64,000 nucleotides of DNA from Punica granatum (taxonomy: Eukaryota; Streptophyta; Magnoliopsida; Myrtales; Lythraceae). The DNA lies in the NCBI RefSeq assembly GCF_007655135.1, contig NC_045127.1, positions 27,012,199 through 27,076,198 on the forward strand. The letters are read 5' to 3'. The notes below the pieces were generated by a model. That model had not been told where the DNA came from. It made no database searches and saw only the letters and a program-made list of their open reading frames with translations. Positions 45,986 to 59,400 of the stretch are shown one piece after another. The translations under genes and the position numbers were made by a program. Numbering within the stretch: the stretch's first letter is position 1; each line of letters starts with the position of its first letter.

Positions 45986-47949
45986 ATTCGGCCTAGGGTC
46001 AGGCCCGACCCGCATGGCAAACAGGTGCAGAAAGATAACAAGCAACAGGTTAATAACAGACAAAGTGTTTGTTATTGTCTTGTTTACGTGAATTAACAGA
46101 TTATTAACCCAGGGTGTTTTTGCAAGCAAATGCCATATGCTAAACAATCAAACATATGCCAATGTTTCAGCATTCGGCTTTGTTTTGAGAACTTGACAAA
46201 GAGAGTCAAATCTCAGGTGTGTGAATCGCTTTTACAGTTGTTCTGTATTGTGACACTGAATTACCACTGAATTACCAAACTCGTGTTTTGACTCTAGATT
46301 TGGAATCTAGAATTCCTCCTAACCATTATCTAGTGTTTGGTTAGGTCGAGTGAAAGGTTAATCAGCATTTCACAGGTTTTCTGACAAGGATCAACTGTTC
46401 TAGTTACCCGAGTCTATGTTAGGATAGCAGAAACTCATCAGTTAGATAAGAAAAGGCTATGCAGATGAACCTGCACCTGAACAGGTAGCCCGTTCTTATC
46501 CCGTACTGTAGTGTTTCTATTATGCTAACCCTAAAGATGTCGCTGAATTGTGAAAAGACGATTTTGCCCTTTATTTGAAAATTGTTTTCAGAAAAAAGGG
46601 GAAACATCACAGTGCGGGCCACCTCGGCCTGTAGCCGGTGTCGACCGATTCCCTGGATCATCCAGGGTTGTGCAAGAACCCTGAAAAAGCCAAAGAATCG
46701 GTTGATCTGCCCGGAAGTGATCTAGAAAGATCTTCTGTATCTTGACATGAGTTACCTGGAATCAAGTGAAAACTCAAGTTGAGACACAAAAGCCTTTTTA
46801 GACGTCCATGCTACATCGGACCGCGCGTTTCGGGTTTTGAAATTGATAAGTTTAAAAAGGGCACCAACATCCTTTGACGACTCGTCGACGCGAGTTATCA
46901 GTTAATGTCCAATTCGGGTAAACTTTATCAGTGTGAAGTGAGTTTAATCGTGTGAGCGTCCCGATTAACCAGTTTGTGGCATTAATGCTTAAGGGTTGTG
47001 CCGAATGCATTAATTGTGAAAACGATTCGCGACTCGACGACCAAGACGATTCCATAAGGATCGAGGATAATTTGGTCTAATGACCGAAACTATCCTCATA
47101 ACCAAATGGACCCGAATGAGTCATCGATACTCGAATCCATGCATGCTTTGTTTAAAAGAGTCTTTACATGATATTTTAATATGGGAATCGTAAAGACATT
47201 GAAGTAAAACTTCACATCATCCGATCAACAAATTAAACTTGAGATAAGGAATTCATTCTTGACTCAAGGAAGGCCAAGAAGCCCTCGGCTTCATCTTGTG
47301 AAGGGTGGCCGAAGGTTCTCATGGCTCTATCCGAGTCACGAACGATTTCCTAATCGTGGTTTAATTATTTCTCGCATGCTCAAACATCGACCGTGATAAA
47401 TAGCACCTTTTTTAACAAAAGCCGGCGTTATCACGATTTGTTTAGCTCATTCAAACATACAAACATTCACAAACGTGTTAATTAAGGAAAAGGATAACAT
47501 AACACCGGCTTCATGCATGCAATAATGATAAACAAACTCGGAAATTAACTTGAATAGGCTAAGGAGACCGATCTTAACCCGAAAAGAGCAATTTAAATCT
47601 CAACCCTCTCCTTTAGAGAATTGGCCGAGACTTAATGTGCCATAATAGGGTCGGGATAGTCTTCTTTATGATGATCCAAGCCCCTTTCCGACATGGTAGC
47701 AAGTCCTAAGATAGTGTACGTGTATAATATAACATAAAATTGCATAAAAATTAAATCTTGTGAATGAAACATGCATGAAAACACCATAATACTCCATAGC
47801 CATGCAAAAATATAAAAAGTCCTAACTCCTCTAAGTCGAAAGTGTTTTACCTAGCCTCGGAATACGAGGAAAGAGTCGGGAAGTGTTTGAGAGTCGGGTG
47901 ACTCGGTGGAACCCTTAAAAGGGTATTCGGGTGCAAGGATGGACGTGCA

Positions 47950-48438
47950 CGGGCACGGTCGAGCACGGGGACGGGAGAGAGGGGCGGAACGGAGAGGCGA
48001 TGGTGGTGGGAGAGGGGGCGAAGGGGGAAAGGGAGCGGGCGTGACGGGGAGGGCGAGGGCGTGCGCGGTGACGGGCGCGGGCGTGCGCGGGTGACGGGCG
48101 CGGGCGTGCGCTGATGACGGGCGCGGCGGCGCGGGTGACGGGCGGCGGGCGTGCGCGGGTGACGGGCGCGGCGTGCGCTGGTGACGGGCCGGGGTGCGCT
48201 GGGGGTTGGTGGCGGGCGCGGGCGTGCGCGGGTGACGCCTGGTGACGGGCGCGGGCGTGCGCGGGGAGGGGCGGGGTGCCCGGTGACGCCTGGTGACGGG
48301 CTGGTGCGCTCGCTGACGCCTGGCTGCGGAGATGGCTGCGCTCGGTGACCCTGGCTGCGCTCGGTGACGCCTGGCTGCGGATGCTGGCTGCGCTCGGTGA
48401 CGCCTGGCTGCGCTCGGTGACGCCTGGTGACGGGCACT
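47950..48438. repeat. GC-rich minisatellite in 5' LTR
   Basis: Counterpart of 30716-31256 but shorter and more irregular, with gagagggg and gggaaagggagcggg replacing some gacgggcgcggg units. It is the most divergent part of the LTR pair, as expected of a slippage-prone or hard-to-sequence repeat. Confidence 0.8.
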
Positions 48439-48759
48439 GTTCACCCGAGAGCTCCAACTTCACCCGAAATGATCCAAAATGATAAGCAAACGACTCCAAA
48501 CTAAAAAACTGGGTTCAGAAATGGAATCCTTGGGTCCGAAACATGTCGTCTATGAAGTTTGAAGAATTTTGGATATAAGTCGGAATAGTGCCCGCTATGG
48601 ATCCCGACCTAAACTCCAAAGCTATTTGGCTTGATTCTTGATTTTCATGAAGTTCTTTGCTTGCTGCTGGTTCCTAAGGAGTTGAGAGCATTTTCTAGAG
48701 GGAGAAACTAGCAAGATGAGGTGTGCTTCATGAATCATAGCTTAATCACAAATAGGCAA

Positions 48760-48766
48760 TATATAT
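48760..48766 (-). promoter_or_regulatory. Candidate TATA box in 5' LTR
   Basis: On the minus strand the segment reads TTCACATATATATTGCC, a reasonable plant TATA context in an otherwise mixed sequence about 1.6 kb inside U3. The same site is at 31574-31580 in the 3' LTR. Other AT-rich sites exist (for example near 47730), and there is no start-site evidence. Confidence 0.25.
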
Positions 48767-50367
48767 GTGAAGCTAATGAGCAATTAAGCAAAACAAAGCA
48801 CCATTAAGGGCCTCATTAATGAAGGTCGGTTGCCCTAATGGAGATGAGGATGAATGTCATCCAAGTATCTTGATGAGGAAGAGCCAAGAAGCATTAATGG
48901 AGGTGGAGTTAATGGCTTGAGTGTTGACTTGGAAGACCAAAGATATTTGGGCTAGGTGAGGGCAAGAGAGGAAAGGGGAAAAGGCCGAAAAGTTTGGGGC
49001 AAAGGGCGGTTGCCCTTGGGCAGCCCGTGGGTCCCACGGCTTGTGAGGAGAAACCGGGAAAAGACTCGGGTCTCGATTGGTCGCGTATTCGAAGTTCGTG
49101 GTTCGAATTGAACGTCGAATTGTCGGTATACGCGTGAAAACGGAGTTAATGAGCCCAAGATTGACATTTTCTATTGAGAAATGTCCCGGATGTGTGTGGG
49201 GCTCGGGAGCCGATTTTGCCCATTGCAAGTGATCGGGGCGAAGTTGTCCGCTTCTGACAGCATATCCCGTGTCTGCATCTCATGTTGGTCATTTTGGCAT
49301 AAGTTGTCAACCACGTGAACAATCATCCCTTAAGCCGGTAATGCTAACGTGGGGCCGGAGACGTCCTAGGAGGCCGAGACTGGTTTTCTCAAGATGACTT
49401 CTGAGTTGCTTGGGCACTCCGGAGATTACTGTAATCTCTGTTTGTCAAGATTAGACCTCCAAGGACTTGAAGAGTGTATCTGAGACCTCTAAAGCACTGT
49501 TTGAGAGATCTAGATGAGTTGTGTGAATTATTCCGACGACTCCACATTGAGCCTTGAGAAGGCTAGCATTGTGTAACGTAAGCATTCGGCGTCAAATTTC
49601 CCCAAAGAGGACCTCGGATATGGATTTCCACTGAAAATGGTCATTTCCGCTCTTCGGAGGTTACTCGGGAAACCGCGAAGGGTTTTGCTGTCTGTTTTGC
49701 CCAATTGTGAATGTCTGCTAGAGTTTTCTGGGCAATGCTGTATGAACTTCGTTTGCCGTAATTCCATCAGACCCTTCTCCGGCTATGCTCTTCTGAAGAG
49801 GGGTATGCTTGTTTTGCCGTTCGGAAGTCATTTGAAGTGTCTGTGTGACTTCCAAAAGACAATCTGAAGCGTTGTTCCTACTCTGTGTGCTGATGGGGCA
49901 TGGCCGCGTCTGATATTTGGAATTAACTTTTCTCCAGGAAACCGGCATTTTTGGACTTCCACTGAAAAGTTGTCTGTATACAGAAAGTTGTTCTGTATAG
50001 AACAGATGATTTGCAAAATGCCTTTGGGGACACTTTTCATCTATTTGGCACTGGTGTGGATTTTTGGAGTCCAATATTCACTATCTTCCGATGACCGAGC
50101 GAACTATCGGAAAATAGTGCCGTCCGTGTAATACACTGAAAACGCCGGTTTTGGACATTGTTGAGTTCTTTGGTCGCTCTGTTCCCCTTTGGTGACCCCT
50201 AGAGTCCTTCTGTCATGTCCATGGGCCATTTGCTCAATTTTGCAACTTGAGGATGAATAGTGATTTCTTGCTCTCTGCCGAGCCGTTTTCTGTATTCTGC
50301 TCAAGTCGTGGCTTGGGTCATTGCTAATATCATTGTTTGGAATGGTGAGCCAAAATGGGGTGCTGAC

Positions 50368-50467
50368 NNNNNNNNNNNNNNNNNNNNNNNNNNNNNNNNN
50401 NNNNNNNNNNNNNNNNNNNNNNNNNNNNNNNNNNNNNNNNNNNNNNNNNNNNNNNNNNNNNNNNNNN
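50368..50467. other. Assembly gap, 100 N
   Basis: Exactly 100 undetermined bases, the usual placeholder for a gap of unknown size. It begins one base before the expected end of the 5' LTR and ends inside the 43-bp satellite. The outer LTR boundary and target-site duplication therefore cannot be read. Confidence 0.99.
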
Positions 50468-53400
50468 AAGTCCTGGACGCGAAGTCCGAAAAGCGGAAAG
50501 ATGGACACGAAGTCCTGGACGCGAAGTCCGAAAAGCGGGAAGATGACACGAAGTCCTGGACGCGAAGTCCGAAAGCGGAAAGATGGACACCAAGTCCTGG
50601 ACGCAAAGTCCGAAAAGCGTAAAGATGGACACGAAGTCCTGGACACGAAGTCCGATAAGCGGTAAAGATTGACACGAAGTCCTGGACGCGAAGTCCGAAA
50701 GCAGTAAAGATGGACACGAAGTCCTGGACGCGAAGTCCGAAAAGCAGTAAAGATGGACACGAAGTCCGAAAGCGGTAAAGATGGACACAAGTCCTGGACG
50801 AAAGTCCGAAAAGCGGTAAAGATGGACACGAAGTCCTGGACGCATAGTCCGAAAGCGGTAAAGATGGACACGAAGTCCTGGACGCGAAGTCCGAAAAGCT
50901 GTAAAGATGGACACGAAGTCCTGGACGCGAAGTCCGAAAAGCGGGAAAGATGGACACGAAGTCCTGGACGCGAAGTCCGAAAAGCGGGAAAGATGGACAC
51001 CAAGTCCTGGACGCAAGTCCGAAAGCGGTAAAGATGGACACGAAGTCCTGGACACGAAGTCCGATAAGCGGTAAAGATTGACACGAAGTCCTGGACGCGA
51101 AGTCCGAAAAGCAGTAAAGATGGACACGAAGTCCTGGACGCGAAGTCCGAAAAGCAGTAAAGATGGACACGAAGTCCGAAAAGCGGTAAAGATGGACACG
51201 AAGTCCTGGACGCGAAGTCGAAAAGCGGTAAAGATGGACACGAGTCCTGGACGCGATAGTCCGAAAGCGGTAAGATGGACACGAAGTCCTGGACGCGAAG
51301 TCCGAAAAGCGGTAAAGATGGACCGAAGTCCTGGACGCGAAGTCCGAAAAGCATAAAGATGGACACGAAGTCCTGGACGCGAAGTCCGAAAAGCAGTAAA
51401 GATGGACACGAAGTCCGAAAAGCGGTAAAGATGGACACGAAGTCCTGGACGGAAGTCCGAAAAGCGGTAAAGATGACACACGAAGTCCTGGACGAAGTCC
51501 GAAAAGCGGTAAATTGGACACGAAGTCCTGGACGCAAGTCCGAAAAGCGTAAAGATGGACACGAAGTCCTGGACGCGAAGTCCGAAAAGCGGGAAGATGG
51601 ACACGAAGTCCTGGACGCGAAGTCCGAAAAGCGGGAGATGGACACGAATCCTGGACGCGAAGTCCGAAAAGCGGTAAAGATGGACACCAAGTCCTGGACG
51701 CGAAGTCCGAAAAGCGGTAAAGATGGACACGAAGTCCTGGACGCGAGTCCGATAAGCGGTAAAGATGACACGAAGTCCTGGACGCGAAGTCCGAAAAGCA
51801 GTAAAGATGGACACAAGTCCTGGACGCGAAGTCCGAAAAGCAGTAAAGATGGACACGAAGTCCGAAAAGCGGTAAAGATGGACACGAAGTCCTGGACGCG
51901 AAGTCCGAAAAGCGGTAAAGATGGACACGAAGTCCTGGACGCATAGTCCGAAAAGCGTAAAGATGGACACGAAGTCCTGGACGCGTAGTCCGAAAAGCGG
52001 GAAAGATGGACACGAAGTCCTGGACGCGAAGTCCGAAAAGCGGAAAGATGGACACGAAGTCCTGGACGCGAAGTCCGAAAAGCGGAAAGATGGACACGAA
52101 GTCCTGGACGCAAGTCCGAAAAGCGGTAAAGATGGACACGAAGTCCTGGACACGAAGTCCGATAAAGCGGTAAAGATTGACACGAAGTCCTGGACGCGAA
52201 GTCCGAAAAGCAGTAAAGATGGACACGAAGTCCTGGACGCGAAGTCCGAAAAGCAGTAAAGATGGACACGAAGTCCGAAAAGCGTAAAAAGATGGACACG
52301 AAGTCCTGGACGCGAAGTCCGAAAAGCGGTAAAGATGGACACGAAGTCCTGGACGCATAGTCCGAAAAGCGTAAAGATGGACACGAAGTCCTGGACGCGA
52401 AGTCCGAAAAGCGGTAAAGATGGACACGAAGTCCTGGACGCGAAGTCCGAAAGCGGGAAAGATGGACACGAAGTCCTGGACGCGAAGTCCGAAAAGCGGG
52501 AAAGATGGACACCAAGTCCTGGACGCAAAGTCCGAAAAGCGGTAAAGATGGACACGAAGTCCTGGACGCGAAGTCCGATAAGCGGTAAAGATGACACGAA
52601 GTCCTGGACGCGAAGTCCGAAAAGCTAAAGATGGACACGAGTCCTGGACGCGAAGTCCGAAAAGCAGTAAAGATGGACACGAAGTCCGAAAAGCGGTAAA
52701 GATGGACACGAAGTCCTGGACGAGAAGTCCGAAAAGCGGTAAAGATGGACACGAAGTCCTGGACGCGAGTCCGAAAAGCGGTAAAGATGGACACGAAGTC
52801 CTGGACGCGAAGTCCGAAAGCGGTAAAGATGGACACGAAGTCCTGGACGCGAAGTCCGAAAAGCGTAAAGATGGACACGAAGTCCTGGACGCGAAGTCCG
52901 AAAAGCAGTAAAAGGACACGAAGTCCGAAAAGCGGTAAAGATGGACACGAAGTCCTGGACGCGAAGTCCGAAAAGCGGTAAAGATGGACACGAAGTCCTG
53001 GACGCGGTCCGAAAAGCGTAAAGATGGACACGAAGTCCTGGACGCAAGTCCGAAAAGCGGTAAAGATGGACACGAAGTCCTGGACGCGATCCGAAAGCGG
53101 GAAAGATGGACACGAAGTCCTGGACGCGAAGTCCGAAAAGCGGTAAAGATGGACACGAAGTCCTGGACGCGAAGTCCGAAAAGCGGGAAAGATGGACACG
53201 AAGTCCTGGACGCAAAGTCCGAAAAGCGTAAAGATGGACACGAAGTCCCTGGACGCGAAGTCCGAAAAGCGGTAAAGATGGACACGAAGTCCTGGACGCG
53301 AAGTCCGAAAAGCAGTAAAGATGGACACGAAGTCCTGGACGCGAAGTCCGAAAAGCAGTAAAGATGGACACGAAGTCCGAAAAGCGTAAAGATGGACACG

Positions 53401-56400
53401 AAGTCCTGGACGCGAAGTCCGAAAAGCGGTAAAGATGGACACGAAGTCCTGGACGCATAGTCCGAAAAGCGGTAAAGATGGACACGAAGTCCTGGACGCG
53501 TAGTCCGAAAAGCGGGAAAGATGGACACGAAGTCCTGGACGCGAAGTCCGAAAAGCGGGAAAGATGGACACGAAGTCCTGGACGCGAAGTCCGAAAAGCG
53601 GAAAGATGGACACAAGTCCTGGACGCAAAGTCCGAAAAGCGGTAAAGATGGACACGAAGTCCTGGACGCAAAGTCCGATAAGCGGTAAAGATTGACACGA
53701 AGTCCTGGACGCGAAGTCCGAAAAGCGTAAAGATGGACACGAAGTCCTGGACGCGAAGTCCGAAAAGCAGTAAAGATGGACACGAAGTCCGAAAAGCGGT
53801 AAAGATGGACACGAAGTCCTGGACGCGAAGTCCGAAAAGCGGTAAAGATGGACACGAAGTCCTGGACGCGAAGTCCGAAAAGCGGTAAAGATGGACACGA
53901 AGTCCTGGACGCGTAGTCCGAAAAGCGGGAAAGATGGACACGAAGTCCTGGACGCGAAGTCCGAAAAGCGGGAAAGATGGACACGAAGTCCTGGACGCGA
54001 AGTCCGAAAAGCGGGAAAGATGGACCCAAGTCCTGGACGCAAAGTCCGAAAAGCGGTAAAGATGGACACGAAGTCCTGGACGCGAAGTCCGAAAAGCGGT
54101 AAAGATTGACACGAAGTCCTGGACGCGAAGTCCGAAAAGCAGTAAAGATGGACACGAAGTCCTGGACGCGAAGTCCGAAAAGCAGTAAAGATGGACACGA
54201 AGTCCGAAAAGCGGTAAAGATGGACACGAAGTCCTGGACGAGAAGTCCGAAAAGCGTAAAGATGGACACGAAGTCCTGGACGCATAGTCCGAAAAGCGGT
54301 AAGATGGACACGAAGTCCTGGACGCGAAGTCCGAAAAGCTAAAGATGGACACGAAGTCCTGGACGCGAGTCCGAAAAGCAGTAAAGATGGACACGAAGTC
54401 CGAAAGCGTAAAGATGGACACGAAGTCCTGGACGCGAAGTCCGAAAAGCGGTAAAGATGGACACGAAGTCCTGGACGCATAGTCCGAAAAGCGGTAAAGA
54501 TGGACACGAAGTCCTGGACGCGTAGTCCGAAAAGCGGGAAAGATGGACACGAAGTCCTGGACGCGAAGTCCGAAAAGCGGGAAAGATGGACACGAAGTCC
54601 TGGACGCGAAGTCCGAAAAGCGGGAAAGATGGACACCAAGTCCTGGACGCAAGTCCGAAAGCGGTAAGATGGACACGAAGTCCTGGACACGAAGTCCGAA
54701 AAGCGGTAAAGATTGACACGAAGTCCTGGACGCGAAGTCCGAAAAGCAGTAAAGATGGACACGAAGTCCTGGACGCGAAGTCCGAAAAGCAGTAAAGATG
54801 GACCGAAGTCCGAAAAGCGGTAAAGATGGACACGAAGTCCTGGACGCGAAGTCCGAAAAGCGGTAAGATGGACACGAAGTCCTGGACGCATAGTCCGAAA
54901 AGCGGTAAAGATGGACACGAAGTCCTGGACGCGAAGTCCGAAAAGCGGTAAAGATGGACACGAAGTCCTGGACGCGAAGTCCGAAAAGCGGTAAAGATGG
55001 ACACGAAGTCCTGGACGCGAAGTCCGAAAGCGGTAAAGATGGACACGAAGTCCGAAAAGCGTAAAGATGGACACGAAGTCCTGGACGCGAAGTCCGAAAA
55101 GCGGTAAAGATGGACACGAAGTCCTGGACGCGAAGTCCGAAAAGCGGTAAAGATGGACACGAAGTCCTGGACGCGAAGTCCGAAAAGCGGTAAAGATGGA
55201 CACGAAGTCCTGGACGCGAAGTCCGAAAAGCAGTAAAGATGGACACGAAGTCCTGGACGCGAAGTCCGAAAAGCAGTAAAGATGGACACGAAGTCCGAAA
55301 AGCGGTAAGATGGACACGAAGTCCTGGACGCGAAGTCCGAAAAGCGGTAAAGATGGACACGAAGTCCTGGACGCGAAGTCCGAAAAGCGTAAAGATGGAC
55401 ACGAAGTCCTGGACGCATAGTCCGAAAAGCGTAAAGATGGACACGAAGTCCTGGACGCGAAGTCCGAAAAGCGGGAAAGATGGACACGAAGTCCTGGACG
55501 CGAAGTCCGAAAAGCGGGAAAGATGGACACGAAGTCCTGGACGCGAAGTCCGAAAAGCGGAAAGATGGACACCAAGTCCTGGACGCAAAGTCCGAAAGCG
55601 GTAAAGATGGACACGAAGTCCTGGACGCGAAGTCCGAAAAGCGGTAAAGATTGACACGAAGTCCTGGACGCGAAGTCCGAAAAGCAGTAAAGATGGACAC
55701 GAAGTCCTGGACGCGAAGTCCGAAAAGCATAAAGATGGACACGAAGTCCGAAAAGCGGTAAAGATGGACACGAAGTCCTGGACGCGAAGTCCGAAAAGCG
55801 GTAAAGATGGACACGAAGTCCTGGACGCATAGTCCGAAAAGCGGTAAAGATGGACACGAAGTCCTGGACGCGTAGTCCGAAAAGCGGGAAAGATGGACAC
55901 GAAGTCCTGGACGCGAAGTCCGAAAAGCGGGAAAGATGGACACGAAGTCCTGGACGCGAAGTCCGAAAAGCGGGAAAGATGGACACCAAGTCCTGGACGC
56001 GAAGTCCGAAAAGCGGTAAAGATGGACACGAAGTCCTGGACGCGAAGTCCGATAAGCGTAAAGATTGACACGAAGTCCTGGACGCGAAGTCCGAAAAGCA
56101 GTAAAGATGGACACGAAGTCCTGGACGCGAAGTCCGAAAAGCAGTAAAGATGGACACGAAGTCCGAAAAGCGGTAAAGATGGACACGAAGTCCTGGACGC
56201 GAAGTCCGAAAAGCGGTAAAGATGGACACGAAGTCCTGGACGCATAGTCCGAAAAGCGGTAAAGATGGACACGAAGTCCTGGACGCGTAGTCCGAAAAGC
56301 GGGAAAGATGGACACGAAGTCCTGGACGCGAAGTCCGAAAAGCGGGAAAGATGGACACGAAGTCCTGGACGCGAAGTCCGAAAAGCGGAAAGATGGACAC

Positions 56401-59400
56401 CAAGTCCTGGACGCAAAGTCCGAAAAGCGGTAAAGATGGACACGAAGTCCTGGACGCGAAGTCCGATAAGCGGTAAAGATTGACACGAAGTCCTGGACGC
56501 GAAGTCCGAAAAGCGTAAAGATGGACACGAAGTCCTGGACGCGAAGTCCGAAAAGCAGTAAGATGGACACGAAGTCCGAAAAGCGGTAAAGATGGACACG
56601 AAGTCCTGGACGAGAAGTCCGAAAAGCGGTAAAGATGGACACGAAGTCCTGGACGCATAGTCCGAAAAGCGGTAAAGATGACACGAAGTCCTGGACGCGA
56701 AGTCCGAAAAGCGTAAAGATGGACACGAAGTCCTGGACGCGAAGTCCGAAAAGCGGTAAAGATGGGACCGAAGTCCGAAAAGCGGTAAAGATGGACACGA
56801 AGTCCTGGACGCGAAGTCCGAAAAGCGTAAAGATGGACACGAAGTCCTGGACGCGAAGTCCGAAAAGCGGTAAAGATGGACACGAAGTCCTGGACGCGAA
56901 GTCCGAAAAGCGGTAAAGATGGACACGAAGTCCTGGACGCGAAGTCCGAAAAGCGGAAAGATGGACACGAAGTCCTGGACGCGAAGTCCGAAAAGCGGGA
57001 AAGATGGACACCAAGTCCTGGACGCAAAGTCCGAAAAGCGGTAAAGATGGACACGAAGTCCTGGACGCGAAGTCCGATAAGCGGTAAGATGGACACGAAG
57101 TCCTGGACGCGAAGTCCGAAAAGCAGTAAAGATGGACACGAAGTCCTGGACGCGAAGTCCGAAAAGCGGTAAGATGGACAGACGACAAGTCCGAAAAGCG
57201 GTAAAGATGGACACGAAGTCCTGGACGCGAAGTCCGAAAAGCGGTAAAGATGGACACGAAGTCCTGGACGCAAGTCCGAAAAGCGGTAAAGATGGACACG
57301 AGTCCTGGACGCGAAGTCCGAAAAGCGGTAAAGATGGACACGAAGTCCTGGACGCGAAGTCCGAAAAGCGGTAAAGATGGACACGAAGTCCTGGACGCGA
57401 AGTCCGAAAAGCAGTAAAGATGGACACGAAGTCCGAAAAGCGTAAAGATGGACACGAAGTCCTGGACGCGAAGTCCGAAAAGCGGTAAGATGGACACGAA
57501 GTCCTGGACGAAGTCCGAAAAGCGGTAAAGATGGACACGAAGTCCTGGACGCATAGTCCGAAAAGCGGTAAAGATGGACACGAAGTCCTGGACGCGAAGT
57601 CCGAAAAGCGGGAAAGATGGACACGAAGTCCTGGACGCGAAGTCCGAAAAGCGGAAAGATGGACACGAATCCTGGACGCGAAGTCCGAAAAGCGGGAAAG
57701 ATGGACACCAAGTCCTGGACGCAAAGTCCGAAAAGCGGTAAAGATGGACACGAAGTCCTGGACGCGAAGTCCGATAAGCGGTAAAGATTGACACGAAGTC
57801 CTGGACGCGAAGTCCGAAAAGCAGTAAAGATGGACACGAAGTCCTGGACGCGAAGTCCGAAAGCAGTAAAGATGGACACGAAGTCCGAAAAGCGGTAAAG
57901 ATGGACACGAAGTCCTGGACGCGAAGTCCGAAAAGCGGTAAAGATGGACACGAAGTCCTGGACGCATAGTCCGAAAAGCGGTAAAGATGGACACGAAGTC
58001 CTGGACGCGTAGTCCGAAAAGCGGGAAGATGGACACGAAGTCCTGGACGCGAAGTCCGAAAAGCGGGAAAGATGGACACGAAGTCCTGGACGCGAAGTCC
58101 GAAAAGCGGGAAAGATGGACACCAAGTCCTGGACGCAAAGTCCGAAAAGCGGTAAAGATGGACACGAAGTCCTGGACGCGAAGTCCGATAAGCGGTAAAG
58201 ATTGACACGAAGTCCTGGACGCGAAGTCCGAAAAGCGTAAAGATGGACACGAAGTCCTGGACGCGAAGTCCGAAAAGCAGTAAAGATGGACACGAAGTCC
58301 GAAAGCGGTAAAGATGGACACGAAGTCCTGGACGCGAAGTCCGAAAAGCGGTAAAGATGGACACGAAGTCCTGGACGCATAGTCCGAAAAGCGGTAAAGA
58401 TGGACACGAAGTCCTGGACGCGTAGTCCGAAAAGCGGGAAAGATGGACACGAAGTCCTGGACGCGAAGTCCGAAAAGCGGGAAAGATGGACACGAAGTCC
58501 TGGACGCGAAGTCCGAAAAGCGGGAAAGATGGACACCAAGTCCTGGACGCAAAGTCCGAAAAGCGGTAAAGATGGACACGAAGTCCTGGACGCGAAGTCC
58601 GATAAGCGGTAAAGATTGACACGAAGTCCTGGACGCGAAGTCCGAAAAGCAGTAAAGATGGACACGAAGTCCTGGACGCGAAGTCCGAAAGCATAAGATG
58701 GACACGAAGTCCGAAAAGCGGTAAAGATGGACACGAAGTCCTGGACGCGAAGTCCGAAAAGCGTAAAGATGGACACGAAGTCCTGGACGCATAGTCCGAA
58801 AAGCGGTAAAGATGGACACGAAGTCCTGGACGCGAAGTCCGAAAAGCTGTAAAGATGGACACGAAGTCCTGGACGCGAAGTCCGAAAAGCGGGAAAGATG
58901 GACACGAAGTCCTGGACGCGAAGTCCGAAAAGCGGGAAAGATGGACACCAAGTCCTGGACGCAAAGTCCGAAAAGCGGTAAAGATGGACATGAAGTCCTG
59001 GACACGAAGTCCGATAAGCGGTAAAGATTGACACGAAGTCCTGGACGCGAAGTCCGAAAAGCAGTAAAGATGGACACGAAGTCCTGGACGCGAAGTCCGA
59101 AAAGCAGTAAAGATGGACACGAAGTCCGAAAAGCGGTAAAGATGGACACGAAGTCCTGGACGAGAAGTCCGAAAAGCGGTAAAGATGGACACGAAGTCCT
59201 GGACGCATAGTCCGAAAAGCGGTAAAGATGGACACGAAGTCCTGGACGCGAAGTCCGAAAAGCGGTAAAGATGGACACGAAGTCCTGGACGCGAAGTCCG
59301 AAAAGCGGGAAAGATGGACACGAAGTCCTGGACGCGAAGTCCGAAAAGCAGTAAAGATGGACACGAAGTCCGAAAAGCGGTAAGATGGACACGAAGTCCT

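Larger units (their letters stand above)
27904..50367 (-). mobile_element. Tat/Ogre-type Ty3/gypsy LTR retrotransposon
   Basis: Element of about 22.5 kb bounded by two nearly identical direct LTRs, coding on the minus strand, so the right LTR is the 5' LTR. The order from the 5' end is LTR, primer-binding site, ORF1, gag, protease, intron, RT, RNase H, second (archaeal-like) RNase H, integrase, repeat-rich 3' UTR, polypurine tract, LTR. ORF1 upstream of gag, dual RNase H and a pro-RT intron are the known marks of the Tat/Ogre group. On the minus strand the LTRs start TGTCAG and end GTACA. gag-pro-pol has several frameshifts; ORF1 is intact. The last base of the 5' LTR and the right target-site duplication fall in the N gap. 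Family assignment is secure; species and autonomy are not. Confidence 0.95.
45140..50367 (-). repeat. 5' LTR, last base lost in assembly gap
   Basis: Direct repeat of 27904-33183, from tgtacggacc to gtgctgac; the final a is in the N gap. It contains the promoter that would drive the element leftwards. Compared with the 3' LTR it is about 50 bp shorter, mostly in the GC-rich minisatellite, and shows several one-base differences in runs (ggg versus gggg, tttt versus ttttt). Confidence 0.96.
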
